Assembly: GCF_016545825.1 (NCBI RefSeq)
Contig: NC_052612.1
Span: forward strand, 5,704,001-5,768,000
DNA length: 64,000 nt
From: Eucalyptus grandis
Taxonomy: Eukaryota; Streptophyta; Magnoliopsida; Myrtales; Myrtaceae
Reading direction: 5' to 3'
A program made the translations under genes and the position numbers. How positions within the stretch are numbered: the stretch's first letter is position 1; each line of letters starts with the position of its first letter. The notes beneath the pieces are model-generated. The model did no database searches, was not told the origin of the DNA, and was given only the letters and a program-made list of their open reading frames with translations. Below, one piece after another: positions 34,692 to 47,344 of this stretch.

Positions 34692-37600
34692 CTAGTCAAT
34701 ATCCTTTGATCTCTGAGGCATGGGAAGTTCAAGAGTTATGATGAAATAACATCTTTCTGACTCTCTAATATATTGCACTTCACCACTCATAAGCCTCAAA
34801 ATCTTCCTGCACATGCTCAGCCCCAAACCTTCCTCGGTCATCCAACGACTGCTATGGAACATGTCTTGAACCAGCTCAGGAGGTAGACCTTCACCAGGAC
34901 ACACGATCCTTCATAAAGGGAACAAAAATGATATAATTAGATTCACATTCATCATATATGCCACAAGATCCAATCAGTAGGTTAAGGTACAAGAAGTCCA
35001 CACAGCTTTTTTCCGTATGCACTGTTGAATGCTGCTAAATTTTAAATAGACATATGCAACTATTTGTTTACCGAGGCTAATTTGCTCATGAGGTATACGA
35101 ATATAGGGACCGATCAGTGCATTCTCAATCAGCCAAAGAGGCATGCACGGTGATATTGCAGGATTCACATAATTACCACTATTGAGAAAACTATTAAGAA
35201 AATCAGCATTCACTTTCATTATAGGGCAACTACACTGAAAGGTTTGAAGAGATTGAGAAGCTTCTATTAGTCCCCCTATAATAAGATAGGCCATCATTTC
35301 CCCAGATTACATCCAAGACAGGACATAGACAAGAGTTCTTTAATATCTGGTGTCTGTCAAGGAATACCACGTAGATAAGTATAAAGCTATCCAACAGAGC
35401 ATATATCTCAAAGAATATGTTTTTCCCCTAATGCTGACTATGCCATAATTCAATATAACTGAGTGAAAGAAGATAAATGAGCAGCAAATTTATTTATCTA
35501 TCAAGTAAACAAACAAATTTACAATTTATTTCCCATGACTTCACTGCCCAGCTTGCCTCCCTGTACGATAGAAGTTTGTAGAAGTCTAAAAATAGAATAC
35601 ACAGCAAAGTACAATACTTTTCAAAACCAGAAAGGTCACAAATCGCCTCAAGCAAGCTCGTAGTGGTCAAAACAAATTTGTTCAAAACAAGACAGAGTTT
35701 CAATCTCCACATCTGGTGATGATCACCAAAGACACTGGATAGTCATTTGATAAACACACATTGATTGAGAGAAACAGAACCTTAAAAATTGTCAGTATCC
35801 CACACTGACAATCCATGATAACAGCAATTCATCATTCTAGTATCTAAATCATGCATCAAATCTGATAACCATTAAGTTTCTGGAGCTAATTAACCCTCAA
35901 GAACACTGAAGAGTTAACAGAGACGAATTTTGGAAAGAAAGCCGTATCAGGAAACCATTTCAGAATTAGACAATGCATTATCCACAGAACATACTCAAAA
36001 CAGATAAAAACCTATAAAAAAGAATACCTAAATTCGTTGTGCACAAGAGTTAGTCCTCCATCAGTTTGCTTCAGACTTGGACGCACGTGAATCTCCACCC
36101 AACCCTCAGGAGATGGAGCATGTCTCACCATATTTAACAAGAAATCAGCCAATACTTGTTGAATTCTCAGCTGATCACCACAGACAGCCAGAGTTTTGAT
36201 TTCATCTGGAATATCACGAATCAATTGCAAACCCCGTTCTCTCAGCAATATCATTACTTGGCTAACCACAGCATTCATAACACTTCCAAGAAAGAATTCA
36301 GCCTTCTCAAGCTCCAATGAACTAATTAGAAGAAAAGAATTGATTAGACCACGTTTTCACCAATAGCAGAATTGTGCTGAGCCAATAGATGAGAAACTAA
36401 GATTCCCTTTGCCACAGCAGTTCAGATGCAGCAAACAATGTTACTCTAAAGTTAATTTTCTTCATGTCGATGAAAAAAGATAAGACTGTTAAACGACTAT
36501 TTGTTCAGAATGCTTCAAAGCAGCCAAACCAATGAGACCAAAATATTTTTAAAACACATCTATCGACACACGAAACTGACTAAATAACAATAAGAGGGAG
36601 TGTAAAGATTCATCATACTTGGTTTGTACTCCAAGTCATAATGGGAATTAGGAATTAAGTGAATAGGTCATCTTAAATAAGCGAGCCGCATTGAGTCAGT
36701 AGCATGAGGGCTTAGCTTAGAGCTAGGTCAAAAAAGGAAGAAGAAAGCAGTCAAAATTTTTCAAAACATTACTTTTTTCATTTTATTTCAAAGGTTACAC
36801 AGATGAATAACAGTACACGGCCAAAGTTCGTCTCATCAATAAAGCTGTGGTATTTTATAAAAACTCAGCAACCATTTCCAGTTTAGATTCTAAAACCGGT
36901 CCTGTTCAAACAACATTCATAAACAAAATTTACATTCCAAACCTTCCAAGTATAAGACAAAAGGTACATGTCCACAGACAAAAAGCAGGAGTAATTCAAA
37001 GCAAATATCTTCATGCATTAGCTTCTCTTAGGAAAGACCAAAACCTCAATGATTTATTCAAAATGGTCAAACAAACTCACCCATCTTCAATGCTTCGCAG
37101 ATCAGCATCATTTATTATCCTCATCATCTGCTTCTCACAAGCAGCACTAGTCTCCAGAAACTGCTTTTGATCCTCAGTCAAGCCTGTGGCCTCCAAGAGT
37201 GAGTGAGTAAAACGTATGCCACTCAGAGGATTTCTTATTTCTTGACACATATAAGCCAACTCTTTCATTCTTGAAAAACATTTCTTGTCCTGCTGCCTCT
37301 GAACTTTCAGAGCTTGTTGCAGCTCAGGACTTGCAATTTGCAAAAAGCAGAAGGCTCCAATTACCTTCCCATCCATGCTGACCCTCTTATTAGCAGTCAA
37401 GAGCGCTTGCACATATTTACCATGTCGGTCAAAGAAAGAGAAAGGAAACTTGTCTGCATCCTGACCTCCAATTGCATTATGCAAAACGATCATGAATTTC
37501 GTCAATGCATCTGGACCTTTGAGCCGACAGCAACTGCCAAAGACCTCCCCAACAAGCATCTTTCCCATAATCTCACCACGTGTCCAACCAGTGAGGTTTT

Positions 37601-40600
37601 CCACGGCAGTGTTCCATTCAGAGCAGCAAGTATTATCATCGCAAGCAAATATTGGAGGGATCAAAGGATTGGGACTATGAACGATAGCCTTGTAATCACC
37701 TTGGATGTGTATAAATTTGTCCATTACTATTTTCTGACCAGTAATATCTTGACCAACAAAGCAAACTCCAACTATGTTGTTCATATAATCCTTGCTAGAG
37801 CAAGCATTAACCACCACAAAAATAGCCTTCTTGTGGTGTTCCGCCCCGAACGTTTTCAACTTTATCTCTACATTTTTATCCTCTTCACCTGCACAAGTAA
37901 TGCCCCCACAATTCGATGAAATACTCAATATTACAGCACGATTGGCCCAAGAAAATTACCCATTTTCTTGCCAGTCAAAGTTAACTTAAAAATAGAGATG
38001 TGAGTGAAATCTACCAAACGGTTGTCGTTGGGGCTATACACCAACGATATTCTGTGGTGATTAGTTGGTGAGGCCCCAAAGTATTTTTGGAATCCCAAGA
38101 ATGACATGAGATTTTATTTCAGGTCAAACTACAGTCTTAAATAGCATGTTGCTGATAGGAATGTTGCAGTCACACAGTTCCCAGTTGTAACAAGATTTTA
38201 GAGCCAAGATTCTGTGATACCCTTACTCTTGGAGATGAAAAGTAATGGGTTCTAAGCATACTTAAGGTAGTGTCGTGTCTGTGTCAAGAAGAATCATAAA
38301 TTACAAGCATTGGAATTGTTGCTAACCATGTGAATTCCGCCTTTCTATAATATCATGCTAAGACCTCATGTTCATATTCTGTACAGTGACAAAATGACAC
38401 GCATCATCTAGGGGGATTTCAGTATACTATTTGCTATTCATGACGACGACGAATGCAAGATGACTTATTCAAGCGATATATGAGATATTAAGTAGCAATT
38501 GGTGATGAAAAGAATTTGCACATTTATAAGGCAATGTTTGACTCATCTTGAACCACAATCAATCATGGCAACAGCATCCCCAGGTGATATGTAAACAATC
38601 AGGATGACAGCATCTAGGGAGTTGGAATCCGTTTGAAATGCTATAGGCTAGAAGTTACTGCTAGTGAGATTTTTGCTGAAACCTCTAGCAAATTTTGATG
38701 GTTTAGACTTTAGAGATATTTTTATACATTCCCTACATAGTTTCAAGAGAAGATTGCATGAATAAATATATAGACGAGATGTACATCACGCTTGCTAATT
38801 TCAAGGAGTAAGTGACGGCCAAAAAGATATTCCAGGAGTAAGTTCCACTACATGCTTGAAGCAAACAAGTTGACGTGATTGTCGAGTATGTTGTTGTGCA
38901 AGACATGATGTCTTGATTCAAATTGAAGCTCTCATTAGGTGCTCGTAAAAAAATATGGATCAGCTACCACTGGTAAATTTTCAGGAGTAGCTAGGCTCAA
39001 TCCAGGTCAAGACATAGTCAACTCCTAACCAAGATATAGGAAAAATGTCTTCCCATTCAAGGGATGTATCTACTATGTGGGTGGACAGTTATCATCCTTT
39101 ATCAAACAAGTAATGAACTTCACCTAGATGCTCCATCATGTCATGCAGAACATCTCCTACGAACATTACAACTGGCATCAAATTGTGAAAAGGCTTACCT
39201 TGTAGGGCATGTTGCAAAAGTTTGTCAACAATCTCTTTCGATTCCTTAAAAACAAGATCGTGAAGCAAGGACTTCCCCATCGCTTCTTCAACCGAGAGCC
39301 CCGTTAATTCTGCCATCTTTCCATTCCACCCATTTATGCAACCATCAACATCCACAGCAAATATAGGAGCAGTTGCAGTTTCTATCAAACGAACCATCTC
39401 CCTTGCAACCGAGCTTAATTCATCCACGCCTTGCAACTCGAGATCCACTTCTGGAGCATTGACGACAGCCTTGGAGTTACTGCGCTCAGCATCTCTAAAC
39501 GAGTCACGCAAAATGAGCTGCAAAGAGTGAATTGCGTCCATCTCTGCATTCTCCCATGGCAAACTCCGGCTCTTGACCACTTCCAAAAATGCCTTAAAAG
39601 AAGAACGCGGGTGCATCCTCTGCCCATCATCTTTATCCTCGGGATGATGTTTAGCACCACCCCATTTTATCTCTTTTGCTGTATGGGACCGAAACCAGAA
39701 CAGAAAATCCCTCTTAGTGATATAAGCAACAGCCATCCCACATACTGCATCCCCAAGTGAGGCTGCCCCAGGGTATCCGGCATCAGCCAAACTGTCCGTG
39801 CTCAAACCAGTTGAGTCTCCATGAAATGCTAATAACCACTCCACGATATCCTTTATCTGGGCTTCCGTCGGCGTCACACCAAGTGGGTAGTACTTTCCTT
39901 GATAAAAGAGTGCCGCACCATCGCATTTCACCAGGTCCATGATACTAGGACTCTGAGTGACAATTCCAGTAGGGGAATCCCGAAGAAGCATGTCACACAA
40001 CAAGGTTTGGGTCCTCAAAACATGCTTTTCAGACAATTGAGATGCCAACTGCAATTCCATGTTTAATTGAAGTCCAAAGGCCTGCATCAAGAACTCACAG
40101 GCATATCGAAGTGGAAAAGGGATGCACCTGGCCGACGTGTGATGACAAACCACCAGACCCCATAGCCTCATCGAGTTTCGACCTCCAACGGCTTCTTCAT
40201 CATTGCCATTTATAATGACAGCCATAGCTAACGATGCAATGGAGCCCATGTTAGCCATGTACTGCGCATGACAACCATGAGGGGCACGGAGTGTCGACCC
40301 AACCAAGCACAGAGGTTGCATCAGACTCTCGTCCTGTACGACATGAACCGGCATAGCATGGCAGTCCGCAATCATCCTAACTCGGTTCTGCTTAAACAAG
40401 AACCTCGATGCTTGCGGAATATCAGTGGCAGGATAGTGCAAGCCAATATATGGCTCCAAGTCCGCCCTCTTGCTCTCAGACACAACCTCCCCATGCTCAT
40501 CTTCATGAAACTTGTACACCATAACCCTATCGTACCCAGTAAGTTCCCTCACGCTCTCGACCACGGTGTCGCACAACAGCTTAATATCCCCGCCCGGAAG

Positions 40601-41268
40601 CGACTGCAGGTGCGAAATCGCCCTCACCGCCAACTTCTGCGACTGCACGGCCCCAGCAATGGACAGGGCAGGGTCCTCTGTCCTGGTGGGCTCCAAATCG
40701 ATCACAATGCCCACATCAATCCTGTGCAGAATCGCGTAGAACGCCTTCCCGGAATTCTTGGAGTGAATCCAGAGGGGATTCAGCAGCATAATCTCCCGCG
40801 CGCCGAAGGCCTTCTCGAGCAGAGCACCGCTGGAGGGGGTGAAGAGCGTACGGACGTCGGTCCCAATCCCGAGCACCTCGGGCTTCTCGAGGCTCGGCAC
40901 GGACTGCGGGGTGAGCCCCAGCATGTCCCGCGCGTTCTCGCTGTAGGCGAGGATCCGGAACGTCGACTCGTCGGCGGCAATCATGCAGCCGAAGGGCTGT
41001 ATGTGGCCCCCCCGCTGGATCTTCGACAGGTAGGCGGTGATCTGCTGCTCGGGGACGGACTGCGTGGTGGTCCGGACCGACTGCGAGTAGTCGAAGGACC
41101 GGCCGGACTCGCCGGACTGCTCGAACACCGCGTGGAGCCGCGCGTCCTGCGTGTACTGCGCAATGGCCTTGCTCACGGAGTCCGTCGCCGGGTGCGTCCC
41201 CGCCCCGCCCCCGCCCCCGCCCCCGCCGCCGGAGGCTGCGAACTCCCGGCCTTGCTCGTCGACGCCAT
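34692..41268 (-). CDS. PHYB: Phytochrome B (4 exons; one frame break near the start)
   Basis: Exons on the minus strand: 39199-41268, 37081-37888, 36028-36321 and 34692-34908, the classic phytochrome layout with one very long first exon. The product is about 1129 residues. It is a red/far-red photoreceptor moving between cytosol and nucleus. Domains in order: Gly/Ala-rich N-terminus, PAS ([13 protein letters not shown]), GAF with chromophore cysteine in [10 protein letters not shown] (codon 40271-40273, about residue 333), PHY (SDSFRDAE region), two PAS repeats ([30 protein letters not shown]) and a histidine-kinase-related domain ([30 protein letters not shown]). B-type features such as [10 protein letters not shown] and [11 protein letters not shown] make it PHYB rather than A, C or E. 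The ATG at 41266-41268 needs one extra G in the (GGGGC)n run at about 41200-41215 to reach the GAF frame; no other ATG serves that frame. Confidence 0.95.
37889..39198 (-). other. PHYB intron 1 (1.3 kb)
   Basis: GT-AG intron of the usual position after the first PAS repeat exon. It is AT-rich, has no open frame of note, and no transposon ends are recognised. Confidence 0.7.
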
Positions 41269-41498
41269 CCTCCTCCTCCTCCTCCGCTGCCTCCGCCGCC
41301 GCCTCGCTCCCTCCGCTCTACTGAAGCGACGGCGTGCGGCGGCGCGGAATCGCCGGAGAATCTCGCATTCCGCGGCGGCAGAAATGGCGGTGGCGGTTAT
41401 GCAGGCGCTCCAGCTTCTTCTTCTTCTCTACTTTCTCTCTCTACTTTCTCACTCTTGCTTCTAGAGAGAGAAAGTGGAAGTGGGGAAAATCTGTGTTT

Positions 41499-41531
<33 letters not shown>

Positions 41532-41830
41532 GGGGAGGAGAGAATGGAGCGATGTTCGTGCCTTGTGCTTTTGATTCTCTCTGTCTCTCTCTCTCTTTTA
41601 TTTATTTATTTTTATTTTTATTTTTATTTTTTTTTTATGTTATCTATTTTCCGGTTTTATTTATTATTAATTAGGTTTCTCCTTTCTTTTTCGGGTAATG
41701 TCGCGTTGCTTTTGTTCACGTGCGACTTCGCTATCCGCCCTGTCCGAGCTGGAAGTGAAGCTCGCGTGCGGCCACGTGGGCGAAGTGCAAAGCAAGAGAG
41801 AGAAGCTAGAGAGAGAGAGAGGAATTATTT
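41269..41830 (-). promoter_or_regulatory. PHYB 5' leader and proximal upstream region with two G-boxes
   Basis: Pyrimidine/purine tracts (41430-41475, 41575-41600, 41795-41820), a (CTG)10 run at 41501-41530, and two CACGTG cores at 41717-41722 and inside GCCACGTGGG at 41771-41780. G-boxes are the known binding sites of PIF bHLH and HY5-type bZIP proteins. Regulation of this gene through them is inferred. Confidence 0.55.
41501..41530. repeat. (CTG)10 trinucleotide run
   Basis: Ten perfect CTG units in the PHYB upstream/leader region. Confidence 0.95.
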
Positions 41831-41984
41831 AAGATGAGATGAGATGAGGTATGAGAGCAAAATTGGGACGTACCTTTTTCTTTTTTTTTTTTTTTTCTTT
41901 TTTCTTTTCCCTTCCCCCACCCCAGCTCATTTATTTGTTCCCACCCTCAATTTGGTAATGTCAATGGTTTTTTTTTTTCTTTAA

Positions 41985-42335
41985 GTAGGATGATGACACA
42001 AATACTACATGAATTTTTGATTCAATGTATGATGCGGTCCATGAATTTTTAGTTTATTTAATGAGGTCTATGAACTTTTGATATGTATGCAAGTTAGTTC
42101 TTGGACTAAACGAAGATATTGAATATTATCTTTTCATTAATTTAAATTCAAGATTACATTGAAGATTTTCATAATATTCATAAATTAACTTAAACATATA
42201 TCAAAAGTTCATAAACAATGTTAAACAAATCGAAACAACTAAAGTTCATGAACTATATTAAATAAATTGAAAGTTTAGGAATTGCATTGCGTATTGAGCC
42301 AAAATTCAAAAACCATTTATGTCATTTTCCCTCTT
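41985..42335. mobile_element. MITE with inverted halves
   Basis: The left half (CATGAATTTTTGATTC, TCTATGAACTTTTGATATG) is mirrored by the right half (ATATCAAAAGTTCATAAAC, AAAATTCAAAAACCA), ending in ATGACATAAATGG-like sequence when inverted. The flanks TCTTTAAG and TCTTTAAA are a possible imperfect 8-base target duplication. No coding. Confidence 0.6.
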
Positions 42336-42654
42336 TAAATCAACTTTTAAATAATGAGTTCCTTCCTCTCTATATTTTTTTTTTATTAATATCATTGAGA
42401 CAATGCCCCGTGACGCGTGGACCCTCACATTGACTCTTGTCTCATGAAGAAATCTCAAACGAATGCATGGTAAACAAGTGTCCGACCAGCACGCGATCTG
42501 ACTAGACGTAATGTTTGCTCACATGCCCTTTGAAGACTACACCGATAAAATACCAAAAAAAAAAAAAAAAAAAAAAGATTATGGCTTAAGAAGCAACTCT
42601 CACGGGTGGATTCTGGGCTAGCTACTTTAAGGGGGAGGGTCTAATTTCCAATCC

Positions 42655-42910
42655 TAATTAGGGGTCTGTTTGTCTTATTTGGACATTATATACATTGTCC
42701 CAATATATCTCAAGATTGAAGATTTGTGAGTCCGAGGTGGGGCTGAAAAGCCATGTCTCTTCTTGGCATTTATAGAAGAGTTGAAGCCGCAGCCACGTGG
42801 GCTTGTTTGCAGAATCTTTTTGGGCAAATTGAATGGAGGGCTCCCCATTCGTCAATAGTGACATTCAATGGAGTGAGTGACCTAGTGAAGTGAGGTCACA
42901 AGGTCACACT
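42655..42910. repeat. Segmental duplicate 1 in the PHYB upstream region
   Basis: Resembles 44800-45060 in the same order (GAGGTGGGG, GCCACGTGGG, AATTGAATGGAGGG, GTGAGTGA-GTCACACTCC), with a G-box inside GCCACGTGGG at 42792-42801. The flanking 41795-41940 block (GGAATTATTTAAGATGAGAT) likewise resembles 44262-44350. Confidence 0.8.
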
Positions 42911-43469
42911 CCAGCTCCAACCACCAAGGATTGGAGTTATGTTCCCTTCAATTCTCTAGGTCATAAGTGCCTTCTCCTCTTATAGAATCACCATTTGGAT
43001 CCCACGTTATCTTGGAGATTTCGTGTTTCGCTCGTCCCCAAAAGCCGCGCCGTCACATAACTACGAGGGACACGGTTTGCTTCCTCCAGTCGACATCGAC
43101 ATCTGATCGACAACCTCGTTGGCTTCCCTATGATGGCGGTTAAACTCACATGACCACTGTGGCTAGAACAACTAGCATTGAGAGGATCGCATTATGAGAT
43201 AAATTGGAAGAATCGGACAGTGAACTGCCATAGCGGCTAGCTGAACTATCCAAGCTTTTGAATGTGATGCTTGGGAGCTATGCTTTAGTCCATATGACAA
43301 GATTCATAGTTCAGCTTCAAATGTGTTTGGTTATTCCCATTTTCCTCTTGAATTTTTCAGCTCAGTTGCTATAGAAAATCATGGTTCAAGACCCAACTTT
43401 GGGGATAGAATTAGAAAAAGATCTTACTTTTCTGTGTTCAACTTGAACAAGTCATACTTTATGTGGGAA

Positions 43470-43785
43470 AATTATCCAATCAATCCTAAATTTATTGTAT
43501 GGATATCATTTTAGTTATAAACTCTTCAATTTTGTCAATTTAATCCTATACATTTGCAAGAATTTCCAATTTGGTGATTTTTTTTGCAAAAAATTGCTAA
43601 TGTAACAGTCTAGTTATCGCCGAACGTTTTACATGATACACTATCACGTCAATGATTTTCAATAAAAATGAATCGAAATGATATTGAAATGTTGCATCAA
43701 AGTTTCAAATCAAATTAGTAAAATTGAAAAGTTTATAATCGAATTAATATCTGTACAATAAGTTTATAATTGATTGAACAATTTT
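43470..43785. mobile_element. MITE with inverted halves
   Basis: CAATCAATCCTAAATTTATT and TTATAAACTCTTCAATTTTG on the left are mirrored by AAATTGAAAAGTTTATAA and AATAAGTTTATAATTGATTG on the right. About 310 bases, non-coding, between the two PHYB-upstream duplicates. Confidence 0.7.
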
Positions 43786-44234
43786 ATGCTTTAGGCCAAT
43801 CCCATTTTGCCATAATCCAATGTTGGGTGGCATTTGCTTCTTTTGGTGTAGTGCACATGGACGATCAGCAGCTGGTAGCCAAGCATGATTGAGGTAGATC
43901 TTTATTTGCATGAGAAGATCCAAAAGACAATGATGATGTTCATGTTCCAAGCTTTGCATCCCACATCCTCTCATTTTTCTTCTTCTAATGACTAGGAAAT
44001 GTGCACCTTAACATGTCCTTGAAAGGTTCAAGGGGACAGGAGGTCTATCCTAAGGTGAGAGACCTCATGATATCACATCTTGTGATTTAGGATGGTGTCA
44101 TCAGCCACAAGGTTCGCTTAGGCCTATCAATTGACTGCTCAACTTATATCCTTGGTTGATAGGCTTGAGCGAACCTCATATGGATGGACCGAGGTCGGAG
44201 CTGGCAGTGAACTTGGGCAGACTTGGGGGCAAAT

Positions 44235-44238
<4 letters not shown>

Positions 44239-44270
<32 letters not shown>
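44239..44270. repeat. (AG)16 microsatellite
   Basis: Uninterrupted AG dinucleotides. The similar but interrupted purine tract at 41795-41820 is its duplicate. Confidence 0.95.
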
Positions 44271-44274
<4 letters not shown>

Positions 44275-44799
44275 ATTATTTGAGATGAGATGAGGCGATT
44301 GGTCTCCTTTTTTCCACCTTTTTTCTTGGTCTGCCCATCCCCATTTATCCTTTGAATTATTGATTTGACAAAAAGTTTGATATCACTTTCCAAAAAGAGA
44401 TTTTTTTTTTCTTTCTTTATTTCCTTAATATAGAGATTTCGAATGCGTAATGGACAGAGAAATCAAATAGACATAACAACCTCTTGCTCCGCGTGCACCC
44501 CAAGCAATCATAACAATGTTCTAATTCATGCTTTTAAGATGATCTTAGGAAAATCAAAGAAAAAGGTCATTTCCAAATTAGCTCCTTTAGGCTTATCACG
44601 ATCGTAATTTCAAGGGACTATTTTCCAATTCTAATAAGAAATTTGATGTGTTATTTATATGAGTGTCCAGTTGACAAGCAATCTAATCAAACGTAACGAT
44701 CTCTTATTCAGCATACACTAAAAAATCATGAAAATATTATAGTTAATGCTTTCGAGATGGCTCTAAGAAAATATGAAAATATTTATAGTTTCTTGTGGA

Positions 44800-45060
44800 A
44801 GACTAATTTCAAATTCTAATTATGGATATGTTATCTTATTTAGATGGACATGCCCTTTTATGTCTCAATGTGGAGGATCATAGTACGAGGTGGGGTTAGA
44901 TCATGCATCCTAGAGGCATCCACACAAGATTTAAGTGTTTTAGCCACGTGGGTTTGTTTAAGGAATCTTTTCTAAGAATTGAATGGAGGGTTACTGTAGG
45001 TTAATAGCGATATTGAATGATGTGATTTAGTGAGTGAAGTCACACTCCAACCACATTACT
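44800..45060. repeat. Segmental duplicate 2 in the PHYB upstream region
   Basis: Diverged copy of 42655-42910, with the same GCCACGTGGG G-box at 44943-44952. It is directly followed by the minisatellite. The spacing between copies is about 2.15 kb. Confidence 0.8.
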
Positions 45061-45061
45061 A

Positions 45062-46545
45062 GAGTCATGCAATTGGAAATTGCTATGAGCATTAATTAAT
45101 ATTTATATCCCATGAGTCACGGGTTATCACGTAAATTGAATGTGTTGATTACTTACTTCACCATATAGGATTGGAGTTATGCAATTGGAAATTACTATGG
45201 GCATTAATCAACATTTGTATCCCATGAGTCACACGTTGTTACATAAATTAAATGTGTTGATTACTTACTTCACCACAAAGGATCGAAGTTATGCAATCGG
45301 AAATTACTACGCGCATTAATCAACCTTTGTATTCCACGAGTCACACGTTGTCATATAAATTCAATGTGTTGATTACTTACTTCACCCAAAGGATTGGAGT
45401 TATGCAATTGGAAATTACTACGTGCATTAATCAACCTTTATATTCCCACGTTGTCATATAAATTAAATGTGCTGATTACTTACTTCAACATAAAGGATTG
45501 GAGTTATGCAATTGAAAATTACTATACGCATTATAATATTTGTATCACATGAGTCACATGTTGTCATATGAATTAAATGTGTTGATTACTTACTTCACTA
45601 TAAAGGATTGGAGTTATGCAATTGGAAATTACTACGCGCATTAATCGACCTTTGTATTCCCACGTTGTCATATAAATTAAATGTGCTGTTTACTTACTTC
45701 AGCATAAATGATTGGAGTTATGCAATTGGGAATTACTATACGCATTATATTATTTGTATCACATGAGTCACATGTTGTCATATGAATTAAATGTGTCGAT
45801 TACTTACTTCACCATAAAGGATTAGAGTTATGCAATTGAAAATTACTACGCGCATTAATCAACCCTTGTATTCCCACGTTGTCATATAAATTAAATATGC
45901 TGATTACTTACTTCAACATAAATGATTGGAGTTATGCAATTGGAAATTACTATACGCATTATAATCTTTGTAGCCCTTGAGTCACATGTTGTCATATGAA
46001 TTAAATGCGTTGATTACTTACTTCACATAAAGGATTGGAGTTACGCAATTGGAAATTATTACACATATTAATCAACCTTTGTATCCCACGAGTCACACGT
46101 TGTCATATAAATTAAATGTGCCGATTACTTACTTCAACATAAAGGATTGGAGTTACTATACGCATTATAATATTTGTATCACGTGAGTCACATGTTGTCA
46201 TATGAATTAAATGTGTTGATTACTTACTTCACCAAAAAGGATTGGAGTTATGCAATTGAAAATTACTACGCGCATTAATCAACTTTTGTATCCCACGAGT
46301 CACACGTTGTCATATAAATTAAATGTGCTGATTACTTATTTCAACATAAAGGATTAGAGTTATACGCATTATAACATTTGTATCATGTGAGTCACATGTT
46401 GTCATATGAATTAAATATGTTGATTACTTACTTCACCAAAAAGGACTGAAGTTATGCAATTGGAAATTACTATGGACATTAATCAAATTTTGGATCCCCG
46501 CAAGTCACGTTGATTAACTACTTCTAATGCAATTGGAAATTACTG
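45062..46545. repeat. Minisatellite with two-type higher-order structure
   Basis: About 14 tandem units of 93-114 bases, marked by GGATTGGAGTTATGCAATTG starts near 45062, 45174, 45288, 45398, 45502, 45611, 45714, 45825, 45927, 46035, 46149, 46245, 46352 and 46445. From 45398 on, two variants alternate. Type A has CGCATTAATCAACC and ATATAAATTAAATGTGC. Type B has ATACGCATTATAATATTTG and CATATGAATTAAATGTG. The true period is therefore a dimer of about 210 bases, repeated five times. Some B units are shortened (46149, 46352). No coding. Confidence 0.93.
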
Positions 46546-47344
46546 TGGGCATTAATCAATATTTAGATCCCACGTCGTCACATGTCATCAGCATGATGTC
46601 ATCACATAGATTAAGCATATTGATTACCTACTTCACGCGGCAAATTCCAAGGCACAAAAAGAACTCTTGTTTCCTAACCTTAGTAATTGCGACCGCAACA
46701 TTTGGATTCAAAAGGTCCCTTATAAAAGTAAAAATTATCAATTTAATTAGATTTAGGGTGCATTTATCTCACGGAATACCTATGATTTTCAAAACATTTA
46801 AATAAAAAATCATTTTTATCGCCTATGAAAATGAATGCATGAAAAATATTTTTATTATCCATGAAACTATTTAGGCATGAATACTTGTTGATGTTAAAAA
46901 TATTTTCATTGACTGGTTTTTTTTATAGATATAATCAATTATTTTTTGAAAAAATATTTTCAAAATCATTCTTTTTTAGCTAAACAAACGGATCCTTAAA
47001 TTGATTTGATTTTTTTATTTTGATGTTTGTTATTAACCCATAGTTTTGGCATTACATATTTTTCAAATTGATCGTCGTTTGTTTCGCTTACAAAATAAGC
47101 CTACACAAAATGCTTTCGTTATTTACAAAAAAACATTTAGATATGAATTTATGTCAATGTCTTGTTTGACTCTCTTCCAACTTCAATATTTTGTTGTAGT
47201 TTCTATGTTGGGTCGTACGAAACTAAGCCCAACTCAATATTCTCCAGCTTCAATTTGGGTCAAATACAAGTCCAGTCCAATCATCCGGAGCACCAGAAAT
47301 TATGTCGAGAAAGGCCATGGCTATGCTTCAATCTCGCAACACTT
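46546..47344. other. Intergenic; no gene seen
   Basis: AT-rich sequence with a relict minisatellite half-unit at its left end. The right part is the probable 3' UTR of the minus-strand PPR gene. Confidence 0.5.

Noticed and set aside
41174..41176. GTG at 41176 as the PHYB start
   Set aside because: Plant genes do not normally start at GTG. The ATG at 41268 gives a plausible Ala/Gly-rich phytochrome N-terminus once one G is restored in a homopolymer.
40268..41464. 398-codon + strand frame
   Set aside because: It is the antisense shadow of PHYB exon 1, whose protein is strongly conserved.
45062..46545. CRISPR-like array
   Set aside because: Units are ~105 bases without unique spacers in a plant genome; this is a minisatellite.
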